From NCBI RefSeq assembly GCF_009759665.1, contig NZ_WQNE01000006.1:1-64000 (forward strand): a stretch of DNA of 64,000 nt, in the 5' to 3' direction. Of the stretch, positions 1 through 9,433 are shown piece after piece. The translations under genes and the position numbers were made by a program. Origin of the DNA: Bradyrhizobium cajani (GTDB lineage Bacteria; Pseudomonadota; Alphaproteobacteria; Rhizobiales; Xanthobacteraceae). Position 1 is the first letter of the stretch; the number at the start of each line of letters is the position of its first letter. The notes beneath the pieces are model-generated. The model worked only from the letters and a program-made list of their open reading frames with translations, did no database searches and was not told the DNA's origin.

Positions 1-1949
1 GGGCGGTTCAGGTAGCCCCGTGCCACCCCCGCCCCGCCAATGTAAAGCTCGCCCACCGCGCCGAACGGCACGGGCGCGCCATGGCCATCAAGCAAGTACA
101 CCCGCGTGTTGGCGATTGGACGCCCGACGTGAGGCATCTGGGGCCAACATGACGGATCAGCTGCAAGGTGGTGCTCAGAAATGACGCTGATTTCCGTGGA
201 GCCATATTGATTGATCAATCTCGCGTTCGGGTGTGCTTCGAAGAACTCCCTAAGCAGTGGAGTGGCCTGCAATCGCTCGCCGGCTGTATAAAGCTCTTTT
301 AAAGAGGGCAGTTGCACGCGCTGGGTGCTCCAGACTTCCGCAAAATGATTCAATGCCACGAACGGGAGGAAAAGCCGCTCGATCGCCTCCCGCTCTACAA
401 ATTCCAATAGGTCGGAGAATCGCCTCCGGGTCTCTTCCCGCAGGAGCACAAGCGCTCCGCCGTCCTTCCAACAAATGAACAATTCCTGGCAGGACACATC
501 GAAGTTCAGGGTCGCGAATTGAAGTGTGCGCAGTTTTAACGTGCTAATCCCCGCAAGCGAATTCATAAGCGCGCCATGGGACATTTCAACGCCCTTGGGG
601 ATTCCGGTTGAGCCGGAGGTATAGATGACATAGGCAAGATGGCGCGAGGTGAGGCCAAGCGTGCCCGGGTCCGGGTTCGAAGCCGGCCGGTCGGCCCAAG
701 GCGGGATCGCCGTCTCCAGATCGACCACCGTCACATCGGCCACGGCCTCGGCGCCCAATGCGGTTCGACCGGCGACATCACAAAGCAGCAGTTTCGGTTT
801 TGCGTCGTCGACGATCTGCCGCAGCCGCGCTGACGGATAAGCCGGATCTAGCGGCAGATAGGCGCCGCCAGCCTTCATGATCGCCAAGACACCAACCACC
901 ATCGCTAGGCTGCGTTCCAGGCAGATCGCCACCGGCTGGTCCGGCTCGACCCCAAGCTCGATCAGATGATGCGCCAGCCCGTTGGCCCGCGCATTGAGTT
1001 CGCCATAGCTCAGTCTCTCCTTCTCATGGACCACCGCCACTGCTTCCGGCGCCTTTTGCACCTGCGCCTCGAACAGCTCATGGATACATCGCTCATACGA
1101 ACAAGGCGCCGCCGTCCGATTCAACTCCTCCAGTAGATACGCGCGCTCGTCAGTCGGCAGAATGCCGATTCGGCCGACAGGCTGCCCCGCATCGTCCATC
1201 ACGCCGCGTAACAAAGCTTGCAAATGCTGCGTCATGCGGTCGATCTGCTTGGGCGCTAATCGAGCGGCATCAAAATGCCAGCGGAAGCTCCCATCCAGAG
1301 CGCGAACCTCAAAAGTCAGCAAATCGCCGCATAAGGCTTGGCCAGCCTTGTGGCTCGTCGACAGATCGTCGGCGGCGGAACAGCTCTCTTTCGTGATTGC
1401 AATGCCGATCGGCCAAGGCTGGCGTGCCCGGAGCGCCTCTACACTTCGCAATGTCGGGCAGCGCGCGATAAGATCCCGAGTATAGCTAGCGTGCGTCCTC
1501 AGCTGCGCGACTTCGGCCGCTACGGTTTTGCGCACTTCTTCAAAATCGAGAGCAAGCTCAATGCAAACATCCATCGGCACGACGGAGGCGATTAACGCCT
1601 CGACGAGTTTACAGCCAGTTTGCAATCCATCCCATGCAGGCTTCCATCCCAGTTGAAATTCGGTTTCCCCCGTCATCCGAGCGAGATAGATCAGCCAAGC
1701 CGTTACCAGATATTCCGACCGATCCTGTGGGGAAAGTTTAGCCAAAGCGCTTGGGCTACACCACGAACTCGACTGCCATCGAGAAGGCGCCGCAGCCACG
1801 GACGATGACACGAAAGGAGGATGCAATCTTCTAAACTGTTCGAGCCGCCGTCGCCAAAACTCCTCCCCTCGCGCCAGGAGTTCATGTGCGGCAGATATGC
1901 TGTGCACCTGTTCATCGCTCAAGTTCGGAAGGCGACTTCCTTGATTCAC
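1..1949 (-). CDS. Non-ribosomal peptide synthetase, partial (truncated C domain then A domain), continues past left edge
   Basis: The minus-strand frame is open from a stop at 1959-1961 to the window edge. An adenylation domain is clear: A1-like LSYGEL near 1010, A3 core YTSGSTGIPKG near 600-625, A5-like NQYGSTE near 200, and A6 GELYIGG near 40-55. Upstream, roughly 1200-1900 encodes the C-terminal half of a condensation domain, ending with the usual linker (GILPTDERAYLLEELN). The N-terminal half that would carry HHxxxDG is missing, so this is either a half-C starter module or a 5'-eroded gene. The start is unclear: a GTG at 1947-1949 is possible, but no good Shine-Dalgarno was seen. The A domain activates an amino acid as the aminoacyl-adenylate; its specificity cannot be read reliably here. 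No accessory NRPS gene lies to the right. Confidence 0.85.
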   Translation of the reverse strand, partial: MNQGSRLPNLSDEQVHSISAAHELLARGEEFWRRRLEQFRRLHPPFVSSSVAAAPSRWQSSSWCSPSALAKLSPQDRSEYLVTAWLIYLARMTGETEFQLGWKPAWDGLQTGCKLVEALIASVVPMDVCIELALDFEEVRKTVAAEVAQLRTHASYTRDLIARCPTLRSVEALRARQPWPIGIAITKESCSAADDLSTSHKAGQALCGDLLTFEVRALDGSFRWHFDAARLAPKQIDRMTQHLQALLRGVMDDAGQPVGRIGILPTDERAYLLEELNRTAAPCSYERCIHELFEAQVQKAPEAVAVVHEKERLSYGELNARANGLAHHLIELGVEPDQPVAICLERSLAMVVGVLAIMKAGGAYLPLDPAYPSARLRQIVDDAKPKLLLCDVAGRTALGAEAVADVTVVDLETAIPPWADRPASNPDPGTLGLTSRHLAYVIYTSGSTGIPKGVEMSHGALMNSLAGISTLKLRTLQFATLNFDVSCQELFICWKDGGALVLLREETRRRFSDLLEFVEREAIERLFLPFVALNHFAEVWSTQRVQLPSLKELYTAGERLQATPLLREFFEAHPNARLINQYGSTEISVISEHHLAADPSCWPQMPHVGRPIANTRVYLLDGHGAPVPFGAVGELYIGGAGVARGYLNR

Positions 1950-1961
1950 GCAAATCGCTCA

Positions 1962-2508
1962 CACGTTCGAATCTGTTTTGGGGCTTAGGCTGGTCTGCAT
2001 TGATGTGGCGAGACCCGCCGAAGCAGATCACTCAATTTTCCTGCCAACCTTCCGCATCACCAAAAATGATGCGGGCGGTATCGGAGCTGCCACTCGACCG
2101 CGTCAGAGTTCTGGTAAGCGTTCGCATCGACCGACTTCTCCTCTATGGCACTCTTTAGAGGATTACGCATGTATCGTGCCAAAGGTGAAATCGGGTGCAA
2201 TCAATGCGATAGCCACAGCGGTGCTATGTCAGCTATCCAACAGCGTCGCCAGACATCGTACAGCTGAGCGCGCTATCAATCGGCACAAGCCTTCGCCCGC
2301 CCGGTCTTCCCGACAAGGAAAAAGGGACCCGGAATACCAAAGTGATTTGTCAACTCAGCCGAAGCGCATCGCGTGCGCCTTTAGTACAACCGGGACAAAC
2401 ACTTTTTCTAAGGTCCGCGCGTGCGATACGAGGCAGTGCTGGATCGCTCGAGTAAATGTTTCTCGCAATTAGCGGCAGTCATGTTGGATTGGCGTTTCTT
2501 CGCATCCC
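1962..2508. other. Intergenic, no gene recognised
   Basis: Short overlapping ORFs occur on the plus strand only, with no recognisable domain. I looked here for the missing N-terminal half of the NRPS condensation domain (HHxxxDG) in other frames and did not find it. Confidence 0.5.
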
Positions 2509-2895
2509 TCAATATGTGGAGCCTGCCGGGTCGTCGAGCTTGTGGCGCTCGGTTCCGGTGAGGGGCGGGTTGAAGATGCTAACGAGGATCATGTCGTTGT
2601 TTCGTCCCCCGCGCAGGAAATGCTTGTCATGCTTGTCAAGCACATACATGTCACCCTTGCGAATGGGAAAGACATTCCCGTCCATGTCCTCGACCTCGCC
2701 CTCTCCGCCGATGCAGTAGCAGGCCTCGAGATGATTCCGGTATTGCAGAAGAGAAACGGTGTTAGCGCGCACCACGGTGTGGCAGATACTAAAACCCATG
2801 CCGTCCTTATCCGTCAGAAGGCGGTGGCTAGTACCATTGCCCCAATCGACGAAGTGATCGGTTGCTTCGACGTCGTACAGGCTACGCACAATCAT
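2509..2895 (-). CDS. ectC: L-ectoine synthase, stand-alone copy
   Basis: A 128-residue cupin protein of the usual EctC length (about 130). EctC cyclises N-gamma-acetyl-2,4-diaminobutyrate to ectoine, a compatible solute. The segments around [28 protein letters not shown] and [11 protein letters not shown] are characteristic. E57, Y84 and H92 fall at or one residue from the iron ligands known in characterised EctC (E57, Y85, H93). No ectA, ectB, ectD or aspartokinase gene is in the window, so this is an orphan ectC. Its physiological substrate could differ, or precursor might come from elsewhere in the genome or from the plant. The start ATG overlaps the stop of a leftward ORF by ATGA, but that ORF is doubtful. 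Confidence 0.88.
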   Translation of the reverse strand: MIVRSLYDVEATDHFVDWGNGTSHRLLTDKDGMGFSICHTVVRANTVSLLQYRNHLEACYCIGGEGEVEDMDGNVFPIRKGDMYVLDKHDKHFLRGGRNNDMILVSIFNPPLTGTERHKLDDPAGSTY

Positions 2896-3335
2896 AGTGT
2901 TGGATTGCCCGGTGCAGGTTGACGTGATTGATCCAAAAGCTGGAGACCGTTGTTCTGCCAGGGAAAAGCGACTTCCCTGTCGCTGGGCCGAACTGCGATC
3001 TCCGTCGAAACAACCAACCGTCGGTCGCCGAGAGCCTGTGCAGTAGGCCTATGGGATCGGCTACACGCAAAAGGCCTTCCATTTGCCCGATGGCGACTAG
3101 TGAAAATATCGGCGCGACGGTATTTCGCAGGCGAGCCTCGGCGCGCACCAACTTGATGTTCCACCTTTCGCGTGGCGCCGGCGCTCACCTTTATATTCCC
3201 CAGAATGCTGCTGGAGATATTGCCGGCGACATAAACTTTCTCCAGTCGCAGATTTGGCAAGTCGTTTCCTTCCTTGCTGTGCCTCTGGCCGCGAATATGG
3301 TTCCGCAGCGTCTCAGCTAGTAGAGCAACTTTCAT
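2892..3335 (-). CDS. Doubtful ORF upstream of ectC
   Basis: A 147-codon frame whose stop overlaps the ectC start (ATGA), which could mean translational coupling. No domain is recognised, no Shine-Dalgarno is evident at the ATG, and the opposite strand is also open over most of the interval, which is common in GC-rich DNA. It is not EctB (too short, no PLP-aminotransferase motif) and not EctA. It may be 5' leader or a decayed gene. Confidence 0.22.
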   Translation of the reverse strand: MKVALLAETLRNHIRGQRHSKEGNDLPNLRLEKVYVAGNISSSILGNIKVSAGATRKVEHQVGARRGSPAKYRRADIFTSRHRANGRPFACSRSHRPTAQALGDRRLVVSTEIAVRPSDREVAFPWQNNGLQLLDQSRQPAPGNPTL

Positions 3336-3707
3336 GCCGTGGTCGCAGACCGATGAAAAGATGAAGTTGTGGCTGTCTCAGCTGGCTAGCGACTGAGAAC
3401 GATTTGGCTGGGAGTGTAGCCAATCTAACAAACTGCCGAGGATATGGCCGAATACAAACAGGTCCGCGAGCGAGGACCGATCGAACAGTGCGGCTCTTTA
3501 ATCCGCTATGGGCTAGTGCCGATATAGATTGAGCACCTGATACGCGAGCCGAATGAACTCACGTGGAGGTCAGCAGATCAGGTCGTCGGGACTAGGCCAA
3601 CAGCGGGCGAATATCATCGATTATTTGTTAGGTCGCGAGCTCATGATGATGCCGGCCAGCGAGAAATCGCGTAGTCCCAAATGCGCGTGTCGTTCGCGGC
3701 TCCGCGC
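3336..3707. other. Intergenic, nothing recognised
   Basis: No ORF with a domain, no repeat and no terminator seen. Confidence 0.5.
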
Positions 3708-3917
3708 CTAGCTCGCCGGCATGTCCGCCGCCTTCCGAAGGCTAAACGCGAGCGGGAAGGTCTCGTCCGAAAGAGACTCCAGCGCGGTCCGCTCTTCGGT
3801 GAGGCGTTCTTCGATGAACTGACGTTCGACGTCCGACAGGTTCGACTTCAGCAGGCGACGATAGCGGTGGATGTTGTTGCGGTGAGCACGAATGCGGGCC
3901 AAATATTCATCGAGCAT
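3708..3917 (-). CDS. Small conserved-type hypothetical protein (69 aa)
   Basis: A 69-residue, highly charged and helical protein starting MLDEYLARIRAHRNNIHRYR. It has a good Shine-Dalgarno (AGGAG about 8 nt before the ATG), which supports real translation. Composition (Arg/Glu/Leu heptad-like pattern) suggests a short coiled coil. Proteins of this look are frequent in Bradyrhizobium accessory DNA; no function is known to me. Confidence 0.6.
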   Translation of the reverse strand: MLDEYLARIRAHRNNIHRYRRLLKSNLSDVERQFIEERLTEERTALESLSDETFPLAFSLRKAADMPAS

Positions 3918-4299
3918 CCTGGACGCTCCTGAGTCGTCGCAATCTTACGAAGAGATATTCAGGCGAGCATGTCGTCAATCAACGCGCCGCCTGTCATCGC
4001 ACCTCGGAAGCCGTTCGGCAGGCGGATAAGGACCATGGCAGTTCGTGATATCATTAGTTCGCCTAGCCTAGCCTTTCCATGGCGACGATCTGCAGCGTTT
4101 TTGGCTCGCCATACGCCGTCTTTCTGCACGGTTAGTCCTCAAACAGAGCTGGACGCTTGTAAGGTCGCAAGGAATAGTCGGTCACGCCCGCGGCGCCGGA
4201 CGCCTGTCGCTGACAAGCTCGCCCGCCAGTATTCTCTCCCGACGAGCTGAACATCGTTTGTCGATGTGCTATACGCATCTTAGTTGAGAACAGCTTTGT
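3918..4299. other. Intergenic, nothing recognised
   Basis: One plus-strand ORF of about 90 codons has no recognisable domain or ribosome site. No repeat or RNA structure seen. Confidence 0.5.
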
Positions 4300-4515
4300 T
4301 TGAGAGTTTCGATGTCTCTTTCGATTGGATTGATTGTCGACGGCTATGTGAAACTAAACAACCGCAGCGCGCTGGAGAACCTTCTGGTGCATCGGCGGGA
4401 GCTACTGCAGCAGTTGAACTGCGTTACTGGAGTTGATCCGAAGCCAGCGATCGCTCAGGTCACTCAAGACATCACAGTGATCGAAAGGGCGCTTGCGGCG
4501 CTCCCACGGCAGTAA
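4300..4515 (+). CDS. Small hypothetical protein (67-71 aa)
   Basis: The frame starts at TTG 4300, with an ATG four codons later (4312) that is the likelier start (MSLSIGLIVDGYVKLNNR). The protein is amphipathic, with a regular helical C-terminal half ending in ALAALPRQ. It reads as genuine coding sequence, but I recognise no family. Confidence 0.5.
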   Translation: MRVSMSLSIGLIVDGYVKLNNRSALENLLVHRRELLQQLNCVTGVDPKPAIAQVTQDITVIERALAALPRQ

Positions 4516-4920
4516 GCAGCAACGGCGCACCGGCTCGCGTGAGTTGACTGCGCTCCGGCGCCGAACACTGAGTTCGCCCTCGCTTCCGGACGAAGGTAAT
4601 TAGCGCGATGCCTCACCGGCATCGTGGCGCGCAAGGGTAGTGCGCCAAGGCTTGGATGCGCTGCCCGTTGTGCGAGCTACTCTTTTCGTTTCAACGATCG
4701 GCCTGGCAGCGAGCAACGCGCCAACCGATTCACATCTGATAACGCCGCGTCTTCGGTGACGTTAGTCCGCCATCGATTTGCGACCACGATACACCTCTGC
4801 GAACTGGCCGGATCGCTATGCCGTAGGCGACGCGACGGCGCGCGCGAACATGGATAGCAGGACAGGATCTTCAGCACTGTGACTTGGAACTTCACCTCAA
4901 TGACAAGCCATGCCCTAGAT
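4516..4920 (-). pseudogene. Eroded stretch; possible decayed winged-helix-like gene start at 4895
   Basis: On the minus strand a GTG at 4895 begins VKFQVTVLKIL-S-P--RAP. This resembles the first 20 residues of the intact 105-aa protein at 43637-43954 (VSFQLSILKILAGQPHGRAS). The resemblance fades after that, as expected for a frameshifted relic. The evidence is one short match, so coincidence is possible. Nothing else is recognised here. Confidence 0.25.
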
Positions 4921-5122
4921 CTATCGCCACATCGTTGGTGCTCTTGAAAGAGCTTCCTGACCGAGCTGTTTAAGCAGATCGGGGGCGCGTCTCACCTCTG
5001 ATGGCGGCGTCCAGGATTGTGGTGGCGACGTAGGCGCGGACGCCGGCATCATACGGTGGGACGCTCTCGCAGACTTCATCCAGGATCGTCCGCAGAAGCC
5101 CGGTCGTGGCACCGTCCAGCAT
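4921..5122 (-). pseudogene. Small rhizobial hypothetical protein with a frameshift
   Basis: Reading leftward from ATG 5122 (GGGAG upstream) gives MLDGATTGLLRTILDEV and continues to AAIRGE near 4990. There the frame meets an early stop, while the next frame continues smoothly as PDLLKQLGQEALSRAPTMWR to a stop at 4921. The two halves read as one protein of about 66 residues broken by a 1-nt indel around 4985-4995. The family is unnamed to me; the composite looks like a typical small rhizobial protein. A sequencing error would restore the gene. Confidence 0.5.
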
Positions 5123-6417
5123 CGGGAGATCTCCCTCATACCATCGAGAAAGATAATGGGCATTTGCTCGACTGCAACCCAAGTACATCAGATCGTATGC
5201 CTCCGCGACTGCCGGTCAGCCGATTTGCAGCGCGGCGCAATGTCCAGCATCTCTGCGATCGCTGATCCATTGCGGCAGCTCGCTTGATCGGCCTGCTTTT
5301 GTTTTCTCGTCGGACGCCTCGGCTTAACAGACAAGTTTGCTGAAGCTCAGAGGCGAATGTGACGTCCCTGCGATCATGCTCTGCGATTATGTACGGCGTG
5401 CTCGTACTTGCGCGCCGGACTGACTGGGCGGATGCGGCAGGCCAATGCTCGGACGGTGCTAGTTCGTTGCTCAGGCTTATGAGGTTCAATTGCCGCTAGA
5501 TAATTTGCCGTTCATCGCGCCTGCTGCGTTCAACCAATGCCTTCGGCATACCTGCCCAGATGGAGTTGGTAGAGATAGCTCGCCACTGCCCTACTCAGAT
5601 GTCGTTTCACAACACGGCACCTATAGGCGCAAAAACCCGAGCGCTTCGCCATCCTGCACTATAGTGGGACATCGCGATCAATTCTTGCGATGAAGCATAT
5701 CTTTGCCTCAAGAACCAGCGCCCGCCCCACGCCTGGCGACGGAATCGGGCCACCGGCGCACGCGCTCAGTGCCCCTTGGCTCGCTGCCCTGGCCTCTCTC
5801 GAGGAACTTCGGCTTTATGCAGGTTAACGAGGTCGTCTGCGCAATCGTGAAGTAATTTCATGGTCATGGGCGCGTGGTTATTGATCTAAATCGCACGTAT
5901 TGGCAGCACACGACTTTGAGCGAAGCTCCGGCAATGCCCGCTTGCAGGTGGATGATCTCGATAGCGACTTGCGTTTTTGACACAGAAGCCTGGTGTAGCT
6001 GAAGGACCCCAGCACGGACACGCGAACGTCGCGTGAAAATTCATCGGGAGCGCTGCCGTAATGCAGGATTTGAGCGCGAGAGCGCCGCTCGTTGCATTAA
6101 TCGATATTGCCATTTTTGTTTCAGTCTCCGCCCAGAGCAATCACATGCAGCGCGAGGGCGGCATATTCCGCGGCCACATTGTTGGGGCCATTACTGCAAC
6201 TGAGCATGAGCGACGAGCGAGATGGCGTCGCCGAAAGCGCTGTCGCATCTGCGAGCTGGGCGCAACCCCTTTCCAGGGTGTGAGCTAGCATCCAGCTCAC
6301 CGCGGGCTGCATGTGAAACGCTCCGATCTGACGCCGAGGCGCCTCGTTCAGGGAAGAGAAGCGACGGGGCTGTTCAGATTATCTGCTGTGTTTGTCGAAT
6401 CGGAAAGGCAGGCTATA
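5123..6417. other. 1.3 kb without a recognisable gene
   Basis: Several ORFs of 60-117 codons lie on both strands with no domain, no convincing ribosome site and mutually overlapping frames. Probably eroded DNA. No IS ends or RNA genes recognised. Confidence 0.5.
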
Positions 6418-6620
6418 TGAATCATCTCGGCAGCAGCCATCGTCGCACAACATCTGTGATGACAGACGAACAGCACGAGCTGGAGCGCTGCAGGCAGGAG
6501 ATTGCACACCTCAAACAGCTGGTTGTACGTCTTTCTGAAATTGTTTTGCGCCACGTCGTACAGAGTGCGCAAAGCGGCCGGAATGTCCCGGAGGGTCTGA
6601 GCGAGCCGCCGAAGTCATAA
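6418..6620 (+). CDS. Small coiled-coil hypothetical protein (53-67 aa)
   Basis: The C-terminal part, from MTDEQHELERCRQEIAHLKQ (ATG 6459), is a clear short amphipathic helix or coiled coil. The ATG at 6418 has an AGGCAGG-like sequence upstream and is taken as the start; the frame remains open further upstream. Unrecognised function. Confidence 0.45.
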
Positions 6621-6860
6621 TACGGAAAGCGAACCCGCGCTTGGCTGCTCTCGGCAGGGTGGGAGCGGCCCCGCCTCGCTCCACCCCGTCAGCGCCAGAG
6701 CCAATCTCCAACCGGGCATCATGAGCTCGAGCATGAGGCGGTTGTTCAGCACGCAAAGGGCAGTTCCGGATCGCCTTCGAGAGTTCTTCCGGGATGGCGA
6801 GGATTCAGGGCCAACCTATCCGGTTCGACTGCTTCTGAGCGCAATCACTTGCGTATCTGG

Positions 6861-7712
6861 CTACGATGGCGACCAGGACAGGACTACATTGTCGATCAAC
6901 CGAGTCGAGCCGATGTACGCTGCGACACAGAGCACCGCCGGAGAGCGCAGAGAGCTCTCGGTAACCCTTAGGGTTCCAGTGTCGACAAGCTCAAGGTACT
7001 GCAGTCGATCGACCCTTCCCAAATGCTTTCTCGCAAGCGCAATCAGCGTTGCCGCGTCGCGCTCCCCTGAGGCAAACTCTTGCGCTGCGGCGAACAAGCC
7101 ACGGCTGATCGCAAGGGTCCGACCACGTTCTTCCGGGCTGAGATAACGGTTGCGACTGCTCATTGCCAGCCCATCTGGCTCCCGCACGGTTGGCACAGTG
7201 ACAATCTCGATCGGAAGATTCAGATCAACCGTCATGCGGCGTATCACAGCGCATTGCTGAAAATCCTTCTGTCCAAAGTACGCGACGTCCGGCTGCACCA
7301 TATTGAATAGCTTGCAGACGACAGTCGCTACACCACGAAAATGCCCAGGCCTGAAGGCTCCGCAGAGCGGTTTTGCGAGTTCGCCCGGCTCGACAAAGCT
7401 CTCAAATTGAGCCGGATAGATCTCCTCTGCACTTGGTGCGAAGATGATGGAGACCCCGGCACTGCGGCACAACGCTTCATCGCGCGCGAAGTCGCGAGGG
7501 TACTTGCTGAGATCCTCATTTGGGCCGAACTGAGTAGGGTTGACGAAGATGCTGACGACAGTCACGTCACAGTGTCCCCGGCTAGCCGAGATCAGGGCCA
7601 GGTGGCCGTCGTGCAGGTACCCCATCGTCGGAACGAATCCGATGCGCTTATCGGCATTGCGAACGTCTGCAAGGGCGCGACGCAGCTCAGAGACCTTCGT
7701 GATTACTTGCAT
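6861..7712 (-). CDS. panC: Pantothenate synthetase
   Basis: A 283-residue enzyme, the normal length for PanC, that condenses D-pantoate with beta-alanine using ATP to make pantothenate (vitamin B5), in the cytoplasm. Visible motifs: TMGYLHDGHLALI (HIGH-like nucleotidyl motif, residues 29-41), FVNPTQFGPNEDLSKYPRD, and FGQKDFQQ. It begins 3 nt after the stop of panB, so the two form an operon. The beta-alanine substrate could come from PanD, encoded about 5 kb away in the bio operon. The C-terminal portion is complete. Confidence 0.96.
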   Translation of the reverse strand: MQVITKVSELRRALADVRNADKRIGFVPTMGYLHDGHLALISASRGHCDVTVVSIFVNPTQFGPNEDLSKYPRDFARDEALCRSAGVSIIFAPSAEEIYPAQFESFVEPGELAKPLCGAFRPGHFRGVATVVCKLFNMVQPDVAYFGQKDFQQCAVIRRMTVDLNLPIEIVTVPTVREPDGLAMSSRNRYLSPEERGRTLAISRGLFAAAQEFASGERDAATLIALARKHLGRVDRLQYLELVDTGTLRVTESSLRSPAVLCVAAYIGSTRLIDNVVLSWSPS

Positions 7713-7715
7713 ATC

Positions 7716-8594
7716 TTACCTTGTGGTTGAATTGGAGGGCGCCCAGTTGGCGACGGCATGCCGAAGCTGATCAGGAAGCCGATAGCACTCCTCTGAGCCT
7801 GGGAATGCACCTTTGCGGATATCGGCAGCCCAGCGCGACAGCGCCTCCTGGAACAGCTGGAATCCATTTGCATAGGTACGAACGAATTTGGGGCGATGGC
7901 CTTCGGTCAGCCCCAAGACATCATGAAACACGAGCACTTGGCCCGAGCAATCGGGTCCTGCTCCGATCCCGATGGTAGGTATCGTGAGAAATTCGGTCGC
8001 TCGCGCCGCGAGCTCGGCAGGAATGCCCTCCAGGACCAGCGCGAAGCAGCCGGCTTCCTGCAGACGGTGCGCGTCATCGAGCAGCCGCAAGGCGGTGTCC
8101 GTTGTCCGTCCCTGCACCTTGAATCCACCCATGACGTTGACGCTTTGCGGGGTCAGACCGAGATGTCCCATCACAGGAATTTCGCAATCGACCAAGGCGC
8201 GTACCATCTCGATGCGTTTGGCGCCCCCCTCGAGTTTCACAGCATCGGCGCCACGCTGCAGGAAACCTCCGGCATTGCGAATCGTATCTTCAGAACCGAC
8301 ATGAAAGCTCAGAAAGGGCATGTCGGCCACAAGCAGGGCATGAGGCCTCGTGCGCGCAACGGCCTCCAGGTGATGATTCATCATGGCCACGCTGACGGGC
8401 AGCGTGTTGTCGAATCCCAGGCAGACGTTTCCAACGCTATCGCCGACCAGGATGATGTCGACAATGGGATCCGCGATGCGCGCCGCAACCGCATCGTAGG
8501 CGGTGGTCATCACGACACGCCGGCCTTTATCTTTCCACTGCTGCAATGCCGGAATCGTGACACGCTCTAGAGGCTGCTCTGAATTGTGGCTCAT
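7716..8594 (-). CDS. panB: 3-methyl-2-oxobutanoate hydroxymethyltransferase
   Basis: PanB transfers a one-carbon unit from 5,10-methylene-tetrahydrofolate to alpha-ketoisovalerate, the first committed step to pantoate. Motifs: VVMTTAYDA, LVGDSVGN, GHLGLTPQSV and EGIPAELA. I chose ATG 8594 (MSHNSEQPLERV, with GGGAG about 10 nt upstream) over the in-frame GTG at 8615; this gives 292 residues. It leads the panB-panC operon. Its tetrahydrofolate dependence is notable given pabAB later in the same block. Confidence 0.95.
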   Translation of the reverse strand: MSHNSEQPLERVTIPALQQWKDKGRRVVMTTAYDAVAARIADPIVDIILVGDSVGNVCLGFDNTLPVSVAMMNHHLEAVARTRPHALLVADMPFLSFHVGSEDTIRNAGGFLQRGADAVKLEGGAKRIEMVRALVDCEIPVMGHLGLTPQSVNVMGGFKVQGRTTDTALRLLDDAHRLQEAGCFALVLEGIPAELAARATEFLTIPTIGIGAGPDCSGQVLVFHDVLGLTEGHRPKFVRTYANGFQLFQEALSRWAADIRKGAFPGSEECYRLPDQLRHAVANWAPSNSTTR

Positions 8595-8964
8595 ATTGGA
8601 CCCGCTCCCACACACCGTCGGCGCTTCCTAGAGAACGCGGGAGAAACCTGTCAATGGCAATGAGGATGGAGATCCCAGTTCTCTAGAACTGGAGAACATC
8701 GCAAAAACAGTCCAATGGTCGCGCGACCATGAGCCAAAATCCTTCTCATCGCGATTTCACCACCCCATGGCTCGTCTTCCCCTACGGTTTCAGCGACTAT
8801 GCCGGCCGAAGCCTCGATCGAGGAGCGGCGCTCGTGATGAGCCACCATCTGCACGCGTTTCTGGGCTGATTGCAGTCTCTTCAAACGGTGACGGCTCGAC
8901 CGGACCGAGCTGGAGATGCGCGCAGTGGGGACTCCGTCTTTAGGGCACACCTCCGTGCCTGCCC
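8595..8964. other. Leader of panBC, nothing else recognised
   Basis: A minus-strand ORF (8651-9043) overlaps a better small ORF and has no domain. No riboswitch or operator recognised. It presumably contains the panB promoter. Confidence 0.4.
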
Positions 8965-9174
8965 CTAGGGGTACTCGTGAGGCTCCTGCTTCGGCGCTGG
9001 CGCGCCGAGCAAAGCGAACGGATGGCAGGCCAGGAACGTCCAAAGGTGACAGGCGGCTGTGAGCGCAGCGAGAGCCGCGGTCGAGTAGACGTCGTCGCGA
9101 AGGCGCTCAGACCGAGCCAGCCTGCCGGCCCTGTAGGCCCTGAGGTCGATTATTTTTGCCGATGTTTCTGTCAC
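8965..9174 (-). CDS. Small hypothetical protein (69 aa)
   Basis: GTG start; the protein begins MTETSAKIIDLRAYRAGRLA, an N-terminal style common to small rhizobial proteins. It continues with a moderately hydrophobic stretch (AALAALTAACHLWTFLACH) that might be a membrane segment. A weak GGAAA precedes the start. Unrecognised. Confidence 0.5.
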   Translation of the reverse strand: MTETSAKIIDLRAYRAGRLARSERLRDDVYSTAALAALTAACHLWTFLACHPFALLGAPAPKQEPHEYP

Positions 9175-9247
9175 TTGATTTCCACGCGCTTTAGAGGGCT
9201 CACTCGAATTCTCAACCAGGGCCGTACCATCACAACTCAGTCCATTC

Positions 9248-9433
9248 CTAAGCCGCTCTCCGCCATCGAAGCCATTTCTGATCGGCCTCCCGCCGAGCCT
9301 TGAAGCGGTTGACGCATTTCTTGGAGCAAAGGGCGGTCCGCCAGCAGTAATGGCGGATCAGCCCAAACTTTCCGCCGCATACCGCACAGCATGTGGCTGA
9401 ATGGTCGAGGGAATTACGGAAGCCAATGTGCAT
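9248..9433 (-). CDS. Small Cys-rich (zinc-ribbon-like) protein (61 aa)
   Basis: Starts MHIGFRNSLDHSATCCAVCG with AGGAGG 5-6 nt upstream, a strong ribosome site. It carries CCAVCGG, then HYCWRTALCSKKCVNRF, so two CxxC-like pairs spaced about 20 residues apart. That fits a small zinc-binding knuckle or ribbon. Basic C-terminus (FKARREADQKW). Possibly nucleic-acid binding; function unknown. Confidence 0.65.
   Translation of the reverse strand: MHIGFRNSLDHSATCCAVCGGKFGLIRHYCWRTALCSKKCVNRFKARREADQKWLRWRRAA

Noticed and set aside
7896..8570. 224-codon plus-strand ORF opposite panB
   Set aside because: Shadow frame of a conserved gene on the minus strand; no domain, and panB explains the sequence.
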